A stretch of DNA of 64,000 bases, from the NCBI GenBank assembly GCA_964464895.1, contig CAYXGY010000001.1:310001-374000 (forward strand), in the 5' to 3' direction. Below are positions 44,385-54,191 of this stretch, in pieces. The notes under the pieces are model-generated. The model was given only the letters and a program-made list of their open reading frames with translations, ran no database searches and was not told the DNA's origin. This stretch comes from Helicobacter_D sp964464895. GTDB taxonomy: Bacteria > Campylobacterota > Campylobacteria > Campylobacterales > Helicobacteraceae. Positions within the stretch are counted from its first letter, which is position 1. Each line of letters starts with the position of its first letter. Made by a program: the position numbers and the translations under genes.

Positions 44385-46511
44385 TTATACTTTTGTTACA
44401 AAATGACTAAAAATCTCTTTTTCTAAGCCTCCAAAGTTGATTTTTAGCCGAATCTCTTTGCCACTTTGATTAACTTCTAGCACCCTGCCAAAGCCAAGAA
44501 TCTTGTGCTGCACGCAATCTCCTTTCTGAAACTCACATTCCCTTGTAGCTTGAGGCTTGGGAGATAAAAAATTGCTTACTTTTGGTTTCCTCTCGCCTCT
44601 TACGCCACTTTCAACCAAAAAAACAGAGGAATATAAAGAAGTGCGATTCCCTTTATAGAATCTTGAATCCGCAGAACTCAAATAAAGCTCCTTTTTCGCC
44701 CTTGTAAATGCCACATAAGCCAAACGTCGCTCTTCTTCTAAACTGCTATCCTCTCGTATCATTGGGAAAAATCCCTCCTCAAGCCCGATGATAAAGACAT
44801 AATCAAATTCCAATCCCTTGCTAGAATGCACACTCATACACGACACCCCCTCTATGCCCTTGCTTTCTTTGCGTATCTCCTCATCTTCTTGGTCGCTTCT
44901 TAGTGCCAAATCATTCAAAAAATCTTCCAATTCGCTTAAGGGATTCTGTTTGATAAACTCACGATAGACACCATAAAACTCTTGAATATTGCTTACTCTA
45001 TCAATCTCCTCGTGGCTTTTTCCCAATTCCTCACAAAGCCCAATCTTACTCTCAAATTCATCTACAAAGCTCAAACTTGATTCCTTGAGATTCTGCTGCA
45101 ATTCTTTCAATGTAGCAAAAAAATCTTTGATAGTCTTGTATGTCTTTTGGCTTAAAGCCTCTCGCACATCTTGCAATCTCTCTACATTCTCCTTGGAATC
45201 CTCAAACAAGCCAAAAATGCTTGTATCGTATTTCTGCGCTAAAGTGGATAATTTTTCTATCGTTGTTTTTCCGATTCCTCGTTTGGGCTTATTAATGATA
45301 CGTGTCATTGAAAAATCATCGTTTAGATTTACTAACACGCGTAAATAACTCAAGACATCTTTAATTTCGCTCCTCTCATAAAACCGAATCGCTCCGACTA
45401 AAACATAAGGAATCTGCGCGCGATTAAATTCCTCCTCTAAAGAGCGAGAAAGTGCGTTAATGCGGAATAAAACTGCAATATCTTTAGGAGAGATTCCACG
45501 ACTTAGCAAGTCTTTGATGATTTGAGCCACTTTACGCACCTCTGCTTGCTCATCGCTAGAATGCAGAATCTCCACAGGCTTCCCCTTATCTAAAGTTGCC
45601 TTTAGTTCCTTGCCCAAACGCTCTTTATTGTTGGCAATGAGCTGGTTCGCCGCCTTCAAAATCGCTTGCGTAGAGCGGTAATTGTTTTCTAATTTAATGA
45701 TTTTCGCCCCCTTAAATTGCTCACTAAATTGCAAAATATTTTGAATATTTGCTCCACGCCAACTATAAATACTCTGGTCATCATCACCCACAACGCAAAG
45801 ATTTTGATGTGTAGAGCAAAGCTGCTTAAGGAGCAAATATTGTAAATGATTCGTATCTTGATACTCATCTACCATAATATACGCATATTTTTTGCTCTCA
45901 TTGATTGCGATTTCTGGATTTTTCTGCATAATCTCTAAAGGAAGCAATAACAAATCATCAAAATCTACCATATTTTTTTGCACCAAAAACTCTTGATACA
46001 TTTGATAGACTTTAGCAATATGCTTATAAGTCTCATTATAGGCATTTTTCAAGGCTTCCTGTGGAGTGATTTGAGAATTTTTATATCGTGAAATCTCACT
46101 GATTACCAAAGCTAGAGGGGCTAAATCTCCATTCAATCCCTTAATAATCCGCTTGCTATCCTCACTATCTGCTAGGATAAAATTTGTCTTGCGTCCAAGT
46201 TCTGTGATATGAAACTTCAAAAACAATAGCCCAAACTTATGAAAAGTGCAGAGCAAGGGCGGGTGTGTCGCAATGTTTTCAATCATATTCAATGCGCGTT
46301 TTTGCATTTCATTGGCGGCTTTGTTGGTAAAGGTAAGCGTCAAACATTGCTCTGGTGGAATCCCAACTTCATCAATCAAATAAGCAAGCCGTGTCGTGAT
46401 AGTCTTTGTCTTACCACTCCCTGCCCCTGCGAGAATCAAAAGTGCGCCATCAATGGTTTTGACAGCTTCAAGCTGCGCCTCATTGAGTTGTTGTAAAAAA
46501 GAATCTTGCAT
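44385..46511 (-). CDS. uvrD: UvrD/Rep-family DNA helicase
   Basis: 708 residues, superfamily 1A 3'-5' helicase for repair and replication. Motif I GAGSGKTKTI, Ia LTFTNKAANEMQKR, II DEYQDTNHLQ, III VVGDDDQSIYSWRGA, IV NYRSTQAILKAA, V GVSCMSVHSSKGLEFDYVFIIGLEEGFFP, VI RRLAYVAFTRAKKELYLS. The C-terminal CVQHKILGFGRVLEV segment is the Tudor-like tail of PcrA/UvrD. It could also be called rep or pcrA; the family does not separate cleanly here. Confidence 0.92.
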   Translation of the reverse strand: MQDSFLQQLNEAQLEAVKTIDGALLILAGAGSGKTKTITTRLAYLIDEVGIPPEQCLTLTFTNKAANEMQKRALNMIENIATHPPLLCTFHKFGLLFLKFHITELGRKTNFILADSEDSKRIIKGLNGDLAPLALVISEISRYKNSQITPQEALKNAYNETYKHIAKVYQMYQEFLVQKNMVDFDDLLLLPLEIMQKNPEIAINESKKYAYIMVDEYQDTNHLQYLLLKQLCSTHQNLCVVGDDDQSIYSWRGANIQNILQFSEQFKGAKIIKLENNYRSTQAILKAANQLIANNKERLGKELKATLDKGKPVEILHSSDEQAEVRKVAQIIKDLLSRGISPKDIAVLFRINALSRSLEEEFNRAQIPYVLVGAIRFYERSEIKDVLSYLRVLVNLNDDFSMTRIINKPKRGIGKTTIEKLSTLAQKYDTSIFGLFEDSKENVERLQDVREALSQKTYKTIKDFFATLKELQQNLKESSLSFVDEFESKIGLCEELGKSHEEIDRVSNIQEFYGVYREFIKQNPLSELEDFLNDLALRSDQEDEEIRKESKGIEGVSCMSVHSSKGLEFDYVFIIGLEEGFFPMIREDSSLEEERRLAYVAFTRAKKELYLSSADSRFYKGNRTSLYSSVFLVESGVRGERKPKVSNFLSPKPQATRECEFQKGDCVQHKILGFGRVLEVNQSGKEIRLKINFGGLEKEIFSHFVTKV

Positions 46512-46655
46512 TCAATTCCTCATTCGTTTAATCAATTGAAAATTATACCAATAAAGTAACCTTTCCTTTGCAAATACTAGAAATTTTGTTTATCTAAGTA
46601 GAGATTATTTCAAGAATCGCTAAAATATCAAACTAAATTTTTCAAAAGATAGCAA

Positions 46656-47564
46656 ATGCTGCGTGATTTTACTAGACTACAAACACTCCTCGTGATTGCC
46701 AAAGAAAAGAGCTTTTCTAAAGCCTCTGCCAAACTTGGCATTTCCCAACCCGCTGTAACACAACAAATCAAATCCATAGAGAGATATTTTAATACCAAAA
46801 TAATTATCCGCAAGAAAAATGGAATCCAACTCACAAAAGAGGGGGGAGTCTTGCTCTTAATTGCCCAAAATATTGAAAAATCTTGCGCGAAATATCAGCA
46901 CCAAATGCTACAAATCATTCATCGCAATCACCCTATTCGTATTGCTTGCTCTTACACGATTGGGCACTTCGTTTTCCCAAAATGCTTGCCATCCTTGCAA
47001 CAAGAAGTTTATTCGGACATAGAATTTTATATTTCTACTTCACTTCAAGCAATTGAGGATTTACAAAAAGGGCTTTGTAGCATTGCGCTCACAGAATCCT
47101 ATGTACCCAATGAGAATATCATTTACCGCGAATGGCTAGAAGATGAATTGGTCTTAATCTCCACACAAAATTTACCGAAGCTAATCCATTATGAAGACCT
47201 CTACTCTTACACTTGGATAGGTTTAAAAATGGATAAGCAAATCATTCCTGAAATCTACAAATACTTAAAAACTATTCATCTAATAAGAGAAAACCTCAAT
47301 GTCAAAATGCGTTTTGATAGTTTGGATAAAATCAAGCAATTTATGCTAGAAAATAAAGAATCCCAAACGCCATATATTGCTTTTTTACCCTTTATGCAAG
47401 TCAAAAATGAGCTACAATCTCATACGCTTTATAGCACCAAGATTCTAGGAGTGAAATGCAAGCGCAAATTATATCTTGCCTATATGAAAACAATGCAAAA
47501 TGACCCCTTGATTGAAGCAATTAGTATGCACATTATCTTTAATACCAAAATTTCTTTACATTAG
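46656..47564 (+). CDS. LysR-family transcriptional regulator
   Basis: 302 residues. N-terminal winged helix: LQTLLVIAKEKSFSKASAKLGISQPAVTQQIKSIERYFN, the canonical LysR HTH. An effector domain of periplasmic-binding type follows from about residue 90. It is divergent from uvrD (144-base gap) and not beside an obvious target operon. Effector unknown; resembles the single LysR-type regulators found in Campylobacter (Cj1000-like). Confidence 0.88.
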   Translation: MLRDFTRLQTLLVIAKEKSFSKASAKLGISQPAVTQQIKSIERYFNTKIIIRKKNGIQLTKEGGVLLLIAQNIEKSCAKYQHQMLQIIHRNHPIRIACSYTIGHFVFPKCLPSLQQEVYSDIEFYISTSLQAIEDLQKGLCSIALTESYVPNENIIYREWLEDELVLISTQNLPKLIHYEDLYSYTWIGLKMDKQIIPEIYKYLKTIHLIRENLNVKMRFDSLDKIKQFMLENKESQTPYIAFLPFMQVKNELQSHTLYSTKILGVKCKRKLYLAYMKTMQNDPLIEAISMHIIFNTKISLH

Positions 47565-47596
47565 CTTCATTCTTAATAGTAGTAGAGATTCTGCGT

Positions 47597-47638
47597 CATT
47601 GCAAATTTCACCAATGCGAGCTTATAGAATCTAGCCAC
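47597..47638. repeat. Inverted, degenerate copy of the interspersed repeat with AGATTCT/AGAATCT ends
   Basis: Lies between convergent lysR and the YgjP-type gene. GTCATTG and CAATGCG face each other, and the flanks GATTCT and AGAATC can pair, so it could also act as a terminator. Relation to the copies at 43.5-43.6 kb and 60.2 kb is by the CGTCATTGC/GCAATGACG core. Confidence 0.4.
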
Positions 47639-47641
47639 ATT

Positions 47642-48472
47642 TTATTTAAAGATTCTTTGATAGAGTTGTGCATTCAAGGAGGCATTTGTACGTAACCACA
47701 CTTCAACGCCTTTAGGATTAGAATCAAATGTCCGCACGAGATTCCAAAAATCTCGCTGATGATTGGGATAGCGCAAATGCGCCAATTCGTGAATGATTAC
47801 AGAATGGATACAAGATTGAGGCATCAGTGCCAAACGCAAGCTTAACCGAATGGATTGCTCCTTTGTCTTACAGCAACCTAATTGACGATAGCTCCTACCA
47901 TAAGTGATACGATGGGGAAAAAGCTGCATTCTTTGGGAAATTTCTTCTATATATAAAGAAACATAAGATTCTAAAGCCCTTTGATAAATCGCAATGAGGA
48001 GGGATTGCAACTTGACTTTGGACTTTGTATCCATTGGCTTTAAGGCTAGCAAATTATTCCCTACCTCCTCTTGCATTATTGCCTGCCATAGCCTTTGCAC
48101 AATTGTAGAATCCCTTTCTATCTCTTGCCCACGATTCCACCTTTGCAATGCCTTTTGCACATTGGTTTCCAATCCTTTATCTAAATAGGGCTGAAGCGTC
48201 TCAAATTCTACCCATTGCCCAAAAAGATAAAATTGATGCAAAGGAATCCCTACTTGCTCTTGTTTGCTTCTTTCAAAATGTGCAAGAATCCATTGGATAT
48301 TTGTTCTAATAAATTCCTCACAAATTCTTTGAGTGGTGTATCTTGGCAAATTCACAATCAAGGCAGAATCACAACCAAAGCGCATTTTTAAATGCCTAAA
48401 ATTCCTTTTTTGCACAATCTTTAGAGTAAGATTGGGAGGGAAATTTTCAGGAAGTCTTAAACTTTTGGGCAT
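47642..48472 (-). CDS. YgjP/SprT-like metal-dependent hydrolase (DUF45)
   Basis: 276 residues. C-terminal zinc motif VIIHELAHLRYPNHQRDFW (HExxH plus a distal His) with GSCYRQLG-like region GRSYRQLGCCKTKEQSIRLSLRLALMP just before it, as in YgjP family proteins. N-terminal half is variable. Cytosolic, substrate unknown. It starts 17 bases after the upstream periplasmic protein gene. Confidence 0.82.
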   Translation of the reverse strand: MPKSLRLPENFPPNLTLKIVQKRNFRHLKMRFGCDSALIVNLPRYTTQRICEEFIRTNIQWILAHFERSKQEQVGIPLHQFYLFGQWVEFETLQPYLDKGLETNVQKALQRWNRGQEIERDSTIVQRLWQAIMQEEVGNNLLALKPMDTKSKVKLQSLLIAIYQRALESYVSLYIEEISQRMQLFPHRITYGRSYRQLGCCKTKEQSIRLSLRLALMPQSCIHSVIIHELAHLRYPNHQRDFWNLVRTFDSNPKGVEVWLRTNASLNAQLYQRIFK

Positions 48473-48489
48473 TTAAGGATTCTGTTTCA

Positions 48490-49749
48490 TCAAAGGGGAG
48501 CAAAACGATTATTAGTAGGAGTGAGAATCTCAATTCTGTATTGCACTTGATTGTCTCTGATTCTTTCCTTGAAATATCGTTTTGCACCTGGCGCATTCTT
48601 GAGATAAAAATACTCAATTCCAAAGGCAGTCGCATAATTAATCCAATCATATTCCAAATCCACATCTAGCATTTTAGCCTGCTCTACGAGCAATCCATCA
48701 AGTGGCAAAATAGAATTGGCAATAAACATATTCTTTCTATCACGTTCTTGTGTAATAGAGAGCAAGCTTGGGTTATAATTAATTTGTGTAGAATAAATGC
48801 CATCAAGGTGAATGCTATTATAAGTCAATTGCGAAAGAATGATGCTAGTATTTGTAATCGGTGTGTTCAAGAACAATCTTGTCCCCTGCAAAGCCCCCCT
48901 TAAAGCCTTAATTTCTTTTGGAAGTTCCGCTCCTTGTTTGAGACTAAAGCTTTTGGAATATTTTAAATTTTCATTCGCCTCTTGCGTGTATTGCTGCATT
49001 TGTTTTCCAATATTTCCAGAATCATAAAAACTCGTTGCACTCACATTGGGGTGCATTGCGGATAATTTTTGAATTTGTGCTTCATAGCTGATTCCACCAA
49101 AGGTAAGATTTGCCGACAAACTAGAATCAGAAACAACTTGAGATTTATGCACACTAGGGATAAAAATAGGCACACTTGGATTGATTGCGTTGAGATTGTT
49201 TGCACCCTCTTGGGTTAAAACCGCAATAATTTGACGATGACCTTTAGAATAGATTTCTCCCAATGCAGTTTGCAAATCCTCTAATGACTCGCCTTGAGAA
49301 TCAAAAACCTCGAAGTTAAAACGTCCTTTTTGAACTAAAAGATAGCTTAAAATCGTATTCATTGTCGTGCTAGAATAGCGTCCAATCGCCTTGCGTGGAA
49401 ACAATAATGCGATATTGAAAAACGGCTTTTGCAATCCAAAAAAATAAGGAATTTCAGAAATTTCAAGTTGAGAAATCAGCTTGTCTAATTGCTCCATTAA
49501 GTCTTTGTTTTGATTGCTTTCATCAATGTTTGCAATAAATGAAAAAACCTGCTCATTCGCCAAAAACTCTTTCAAACAACTACTATTGCATTTTTGGGAT
49601 TCCACATTTAAAACTTCTATATTAGGAATCGGCAGAGGCGAGAGATATTTGCCGCTCGCATTCGCAAAAGGTGGTAGAGTCAATACACCCACCATCAATA
49701 CCATACATAATTTTTTCAAACTTCTTTTTATTTTTTTCGTTAATCGCAT
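48490..49749 (-). CDS. Periplasmic protein with type I periplasmic-binding-like fold (LppC/LpoA-like, uncertain)
   Basis: 419 residues. A signal peptide (MRLTKKIKRSLKKLCMVLMVGVLTLPPFANA) is present. Alternating segments such as FNIALLFPRKAIGRYSST, KGHRQIIAVLTQEGANNLNAI, IPIFIPSVHKSQVV-like and LDGIYSTQINYNPSLLSITQ suggest a Rossmann-like bilobed fold. DWINYATAFGIEYFYL near the end recalls the C-terminal part of LppC-like proteins. GGAAAGG precedes the ATG. If LpoA-like it would touch peptidoglycan synthesis, but the similarity is weak and I do not assign it. Confidence 0.6.
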   Translation of the reverse strand: MRLTKKIKRSLKKLCMVLMVGVLTLPPFANASGKYLSPLPIPNIEVLNVESQKCNSSCLKEFLANEQVFSFIANIDESNQNKDLMEQLDKLISQLEISEIPYFFGLQKPFFNIALLFPRKAIGRYSSTTMNTILSYLLVQKGRFNFEVFDSQGESLEDLQTALGEIYSKGHRQIIAVLTQEGANNLNAINPSVPIFIPSVHKSQVVSDSSLSANLTFGGISYEAQIQKLSAMHPNVSATSFYDSGNIGKQMQQYTQEANENLKYSKSFSLKQGAELPKEIKALRGALQGTRLFLNTPITNTSIILSQLTYNSIHLDGIYSTQINYNPSLLSITQERDRKNMFIANSILPLDGLLVEQAKMLDVDLEYDWINYATAFGIEYFYLKNAPGAKRYFKERIRDNQVQYRIEILTPTNNRFAPL

Positions 49750-49761
49750 TGCAACCTTTCC

Positions 49762-50397
49762 TTATAATAATGCTTTAAGATTCAAAAATTCCTTATGCGC
49801 CTTTGTCTTTAACTCCGGCTGCCTAAGCAATTGGTTTAGGCTAAAGGTAGGAAAAAGGCTTAAATGATTCCACTGGAGTAATTTGCCTTGCACACTCTCA
49901 TAGTGGCTTCCATCTTGCGTCAGGTAAAAATAGACCTCCGCTCCAAGCAAAACAATCACTTTGCCTTGTGCGAACTCAACTTGTTTTAGAAAATAGCTCA
50001 TACACGATTCCACACAATCTTTTTGCGCATTTTGTGGAATCTCACACTTCAAAAGCGAGAGAATAGAGACATTTTGCAGACTTAGATGAAACACGCGTTC
50101 TATGATATTTTTCAACATTTGCGCACTCTTAGAGGCAAAACGCAATTGAGAATCCAACAGGGGCAAAAGAGTAAGAAAGATTAATTGAGAATCCTGATTG
50201 CATAACCCAGAACAAGCAGGAGAAGACTTTTGTGCGCATAATTTACAAGATTCTATCCACTGCTTCAAATCTTTTTGATTTTGACTTTGGAATCCTCTTT
50301 GCATAGGCACTAGATACTGCGGGTCGCAATAAACAAATCCACAAGATTGTAACAAATACAGCTTTTTCAATAACAAAGCCTGATGAAGTGTTTGCAA
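49762..50397 (-). CDS. Uracil-DNA-glycosylase-like protein with degenerate active site
   Basis: 211 residues. The layout of family 4/5 uracil-DNA glycosylases is recognisable: CKLCAQKS near residue 52, SLLKCEIPQN in the place of the usual KCRPPxNR, VIVLLGAEVYFYL in place of LGxxA, and FPTFSLNQLLRQPELK in place of the HPS loop. The GEAPG-type catalytic loop is replaced by LTLLPLLDSQLRF. Four cysteines that could hold a [4Fe-4S] cluster remain. Probably not an active glycosylase. TTG 50397 is taken as start with GGTGA upstream; a later start is possible. Confidence 0.6.
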   Translation of the reverse strand: MQTLHQALLLKKLYLLQSCGFVYCDPQYLVPMQRGFQSQNQKDLKQWIESCKLCAQKSSPACSGLCNQDSQLIFLTLLPLLDSQLRFASKSAQMLKNIIERVFHLSLQNVSILSLLKCEIPQNAQKDCVESCMSYFLKQVEFAQGKVIVLLGAEVYFYLTQDGSHYESVQGKLLQWNHLSLFPTFSLNQLLRQPELKTKAHKEFLNLKALL

Positions 50398-50503
50398 ATT
50401 ATCACCAAATTTTAGAAAATAAATTAAATAATTATAGAATAAAAAAATTAAGATTGGCTTTTGATGAAAAATCTTGGCATACTATCCGCATATTCCGCCA
50501 ATA

Positions 50504-50543
50504 AAGGCAAATCTAGGATTCTAGGGCATAGATGCTTTGCCTT
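50504..50543 (-). terminator. Possible terminator of the prs-cyclophilin unit
   Basis: AAGGCAAA (minus strand) pairs with TTTGCCTT followed by TATT, 45-85 bases past the cyclophilin stop, with a long loop that has its own CCTAG repeat. The 190-base gap to the UDG-like gene holds no gene. Confidence 0.35.
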
Positions 50544-50587
50544 AGCTTGCAAGAATGGCTAAATTTGCATACTGCCTAAATCCTCTC

Positions 50588-51172
50588 TTATTTATCACTT
50601 TGGATAATATAGGCTTTAAGAATCTTTTGCTCTTTTATCGGCTTATCCTGGGAATTGGTAGGGGTGTATTCTATCTTACGCAAAGTCTTGAAGCTTTCCT
50701 CTTTGGAATCCTCACTAATTGCACCAAAAATCGTATGCTTACCATTAAGATGCGGTGTGCGTGTGGTAGTGATGAAAAATTGGCTACCATTAGTATTTTC
50801 TCCCGCATTTGCCATCGCCAAAATCCCCGCTCCATCAAAGGCATATCCTTTGACAATCTCATCTTCAAAGTCTTTTCCCCAGATAGATTCCCCTCCTCTT
50901 CCTGTGCCACTAGGGTCTCCCCCTTGAATCATAAACCTACGAATCACGCGGTGAAAAATCGTGCCATTATAATATCCCTCATTGATGTGCGTAACAAAAT
51001 TTTCTACGGCTTTAGGGGCGACTTGTGGAAACAAATCTAAAGTGATTTTGCCCGAAGTTGTTTCCAAAACAGCTTGGATTTTTTGAGATTCTAACTCTTG
51101 TGCTTGGGTTAGGATTCCTATACTTAAGAATCCCATTAACAATTTAAGCAAAAAGTGAATTAACGCTCTCAT
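50588..51172 (-). CDS. Cyclophilin-type peptidyl-prolyl isomerase, exported
   Basis: 194 residues. Signal sequence (LIHFLLKLLMGFLSIGILTQAQ) and a cyclophilin domain: FHRVIRRFMIQGGDPSGTGRGG, LAMANAGENTNGSQFFITT, LNGKHTIFGAI, with the catalytic Arg and the GSQFFITT pocket. Likely a periplasmic folding helper. Its start overlaps the prs end by 29 bases. Confidence 0.9.
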   Translation of the reverse strand: MRALIHFLLKLLMGFLSIGILTQAQELESQKIQAVLETTSGKITLDLFPQVAPKAVENFVTHINEGYYNGTIFHRVIRRFMIQGGDPSGTGRGGESIWGKDFEDEIVKGYAFDGAGILAMANAGENTNGSQFFITTTRTPHLNGKHTIFGAISEDSKEESFKTLRKIEYTPTNSQDKPIKEQKILKAYIIQSDK

Positions 51173-52073
51173 CTTTATTAATCCTTCTAATCACTTCTGC
51201 AAACAAAGGGGCGACACTCAAAATCTTGATTTTTTCACAGGCTTGCTTTAAAGGAATCGTATCCGTAACAATCACCTCATCAATCTCGCTTGTTTGGATT
51301 CTCTCATAAGCAGGTCCGCTAAAAACTGCGTGCGTGCCTAGCGCAGTTACACTTGTCGCACCCTTTTTCTTAAAGGCACTCGCAGCCTTTACCATTGTGC
51401 CCGCTGTGTCAATCATATCATCAATCAAAATGACATCTTTTCCCTCCACATTTCCAATCACATTCATCACTTCGCTTTCGTTTGCCTTTTCGCGTCTCTT
51501 ATCAATAATCACAATGTCCAATCCCAAAAGCTTAGCAAAATATCTTGCACGCGCTACACCTCCAATGTCTGGGCTCGCCACGATAGGATTCTTGAATTTC
51601 TTTGCAACAATATGCTCTTTAAATACGATAGAACCATAAAGATTATCCACAGGAATATCAAAAAACCCTTGAATCTGCCCTGCGTGCAAATCCATTGCCA
51701 CAAGACGCGTAATGCCTGCACACTGCAACAAATCTGCGACAAGCTTCGCGCTAATTGGAACGCGTGGGGCGGCTTTGCGGTCTTGCCTAGCATAACCAAA
51801 ATAAGGCGTAATCACATTGATAGATTTTGCTGAACTGCGCTTGAGTGCATCTGTCATAATGAGTAGCTCCATTAAATTATCATTTGCGGGTGCGCAAGTG
51901 GATTGAATCACAAAAACATCTTTACCCCGCACACTCTCACAAATACGGATTCCAATCTCGCCATCACTAAACCGCGTTACTTCTGCTTTTGATAATTCAA
52001 TACCCAACTCCCTTGCAACACATTGAGAAAACTCTGGGTGCGCAGTCCCTGTAAAAATCTTATAATCTTGCAT
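51144..52073 (-). CDS. prs: Ribose-phosphate pyrophosphokinase
   Basis: 309 residues; makes PRPP from ribose 5-phosphate and ATP. Signatures: FSDGEIGIRICESVRGKDVFVIQ, YARQDRKAAPRVPISAKL, DLHAGQIQGFFDIPVDNL, and the PRPP loop DVILIDDMIDTAGTM. Divergent from the Maf-like gene at 52,198. Confidence 0.96.
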   Translation of the reverse strand: MQDYKIFTGTAHPEFSQCVARELGIELSKAEVTRFSDGEIGIRICESVRGKDVFVIQSTCAPANDNLMELLIMTDALKRSSAKSINVITPYFGYARQDRKAAPRVPISAKLVADLLQCAGITRLVAMDLHAGQIQGFFDIPVDNLYGSIVFKEHIVAKKFKNPIVASPDIGGVARARYFAKLLGLDIVIIDKRREKANESEVMNVIGNVEGKDVILIDDMIDTAGTMVKAASAFKKKGATSVTALGTHAVFSGPAYERIQTSEIDEVIVTDTIPLKQACEKIKILSVAPLFAEVIRRINKDESVNSLFA

Positions 52074-52197
52074 AAGCCGCCTTTAAAAAAATTTTAAAAC
52101 AGGCATTATAAACTAGAAACTTAAAAATTTTGCTTTTTTGTAGATTGGTTTTTGAAATTTTTGCTAAAATGCGCCCATTAAAATTTCAGGAATCGTA

Positions 52198-54150
52198 ATG
52201 GCACATCAAAACCAAAATTACAAAGGCATTGTAGAAATACTAAAAAATAGCAGCTGCGAGGAAATAGAATCCTTTGTCTCTTCGCGATTCCACCAAAACC
52301 TTGCATTTTTTAAATCCGATTATCCCAATCTCTTCGAAGCCTTACAACAACCAGCTAAAGAATATCAACTCTATATTGGCAACGAGGGAGTTAATATCTT
52401 AAACTTTGCACAAAATAGCTTTCTTTTCCCAATCATTGAGGGCAAATCTAGTATGCTAGAGATACACCAAAACTGCGCTTACAATCCTCCAATTAATGAA
52501 AAATGGAATCGCATTTATGGTTCGCGTGCGGAAATGATGAGCAAAGACTTCCCTTATAGCGGAGTTTTAGTCAATGGAATCCTCGAATATGCCACAGAAA
52601 ATGGAGGGGTCTCCGCTTATCATCTGCCGAGTGATTTTTTGCCAAGCCTGAATCTCTTTGGCTTAGGTGGGGGGATTTTCCTACAAATTCTAGCAGAAAA
52701 CTACACGAGGATTCATAATTTTTTTATTTTTGAAGAATCTTTTGATTTATTCCGAATTGCGTGCTTTTTCGTAGATTTTGCTTTACTATTTAGCAAAACA
52801 GAGCATAGAGCAGGCTATATCTTTTTAGAAAGTATGCTCAAACGCGATTATATTAATCATTTCTTTCTAACGCGCAAAATTAGCACTTCTATCGTCCGCT
52901 TTGAATTGATGATGTATCAAACACCAATGAATCAAAGCGCGCGTGGAATCGTTTTTGAGACGCACTCGCAAACCTTGCGTGGTTGGGGAACTTTTGAAGA
53001 TGAAATGCGTGGAATCGTCAATAAATTGAGCTTTCCTCTTGAGCCAATGCTCATTGAACCCAAACGCATCAACGCTCCCATTTGCGTCATCGCCAATGGT
53101 CCTAGTCTTGACTTCTTACTTCCTTTTATTAAACAAAATCAAGAAAAAATGATTCTCTTTAGTTGCGGAACTGCCCTTAAACCACTGCTTAAGGCAGGCA
53201 TTACACCGGATTTTCAAATAGAAATCGAACGGCACAATTATTTGCACGAAGTGCTAGAAGTTGCTCCACTAGGTGAGATTCCATTGCTTTGTGCTAGTGT
53301 GTTAGACAAAAAGGCAAAAAGTCTTGCCAAAGAAATTTACCTTTTTGAACGTGATGGTTCTAGTGCGGCAAATTTGAATGCACCGAAATTCAAAGTGCGC
53401 TTTACTGCGCCTTTAGTTGGCAATGCAGGAGCTTCGCTTGCAAGCTATTTAGGCAGTGATGTCCTCTTGTGTGGCTTAGATTGCGGTTACAAAAAAGGGG
53501 CGAAAAAACACGCCCAAAACTCTTATTACAAAGAGGAAGAAGCACAGATTCCAAAAGACGCTTATCCTGTGGCGGGAAACTTCAGTGATGACATTTACTC
53601 CGATGCACTTTATTCCCTCTCACGCACTGCCCTAGAAGAAGCCTTTAGGGCTTTGAAGCCTTTTCATATCTTGAATCTTAATGACGGGGCAAAAATTACA
53701 GGTGCGCAAGCGGTGCATTATCAAGATTTTGAGCTAAAATCCATTGACAAAGCACAAGAAATTAAGAATCTCAAATCTCTTTTTAGAGACCCAACGAAAG
53801 AGAACTTTTATACTAAAGAGACACAAAAACACCTCTTTGAAGCACTTGCTTTCAAAAACAAAATCCAAGACAGCTTCAAAGTCAAGGTAGAATCCAAACA
53901 ATCACTTTTTATCGTCTTAGACCAAATCTTTGAAATTCTTTCTAAAGAGGGACAAAATAATCCTTTTATTGGGATTTTATTTAGTGGGACTTTAAGCCAT
54001 TTCCTCTATGCAATTGCTCTTGCAAGCTTGCATTTACCACACGATTCTATGCAAAATCTTTGGCAAAAGGCTCAAGTGCTCTATGCAGAGGCAATGGAAG
54101 AAATGATGAGTCATTTGCGCGAAGTGCTTTTATCAAAAGTGGAACACTAA
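52198..54150 (+). CDS. Maf-like motility accessory/flagellin glycosylation protein (DUF115, MptE-like)
   Basis: 650 residues, large and cytosolic. The DUF115/MptE-like core lies near residues 285-440: INAPICVIANGPSLDFLLPFI, SCGTALKPLLKAGITPDFQIEIER and a later LVGNAGASLASYLGSDVLLCGLDCGY. In Campylobacter and Helicobacter, Maf proteins transfer pseudaminic- or legionaminic-acid-type sugars to flagellin. AGGAA precedes the ATG, with TAAAAT at 52,169 or so as a possible -10. First gene of a tight plus-strand run up to 57,685. Confidence 0.82.
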   Translation: MAHQNQNYKGIVEILKNSSCEEIESFVSSRFHQNLAFFKSDYPNLFEALQQPAKEYQLYIGNEGVNILNFAQNSFLFPIIEGKSSMLEIHQNCAYNPPINEKWNRIYGSRAEMMSKDFPYSGVLVNGILEYATENGGVSAYHLPSDFLPSLNLFGLGGGIFLQILAENYTRIHNFFIFEESFDLFRIACFFVDFALLFSKTEHRAGYIFLESMLKRDYINHFFLTRKISTSIVRFELMMYQTPMNQSARGIVFETHSQTLRGWGTFEDEMRGIVNKLSFPLEPMLIEPKRINAPICVIANGPSLDFLLPFIKQNQEKMILFSCGTALKPLLKAGITPDFQIEIERHNYLHEVLEVAPLGEIPLLCASVLDKKAKSLAKEIYLFERDGSSAANLNAPKFKVRFTAPLVGNAGASLASYLGSDVLLCGLDCGYKKGAKKHAQNSYYKEEEAQIPKDAYPVAGNFSDDIYSDALYSLSRTALEEAFRALKPFHILNLNDGAKITGAQAVHYQDFELKSIDKAQEIKNLKSLFRDPTKENFYTKETQKHLFEALAFKNKIQDSFKVKVESKQSLFIVLDQIFEILSKEGQNNPFIGILFSGTLSHFLYAIALASLHLPHDSMQNLWQKAQVLYAEAMEEMMSHLREVLLSKVEH

Positions 54151-54191
54151 TTGCTTTAGAGTTTTTATCTCAAATGTCAAAAAGGATTGAA

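Noticed and set aside
51334..51639. Open frame antisense to prs, and similar long antisense frames over nuo genes (for example 26,617-26,928 and 27,735-28,175)
   Set aside because: They are complete shadows of well-identified genes, lack ribosome sites, and show no family motifs.
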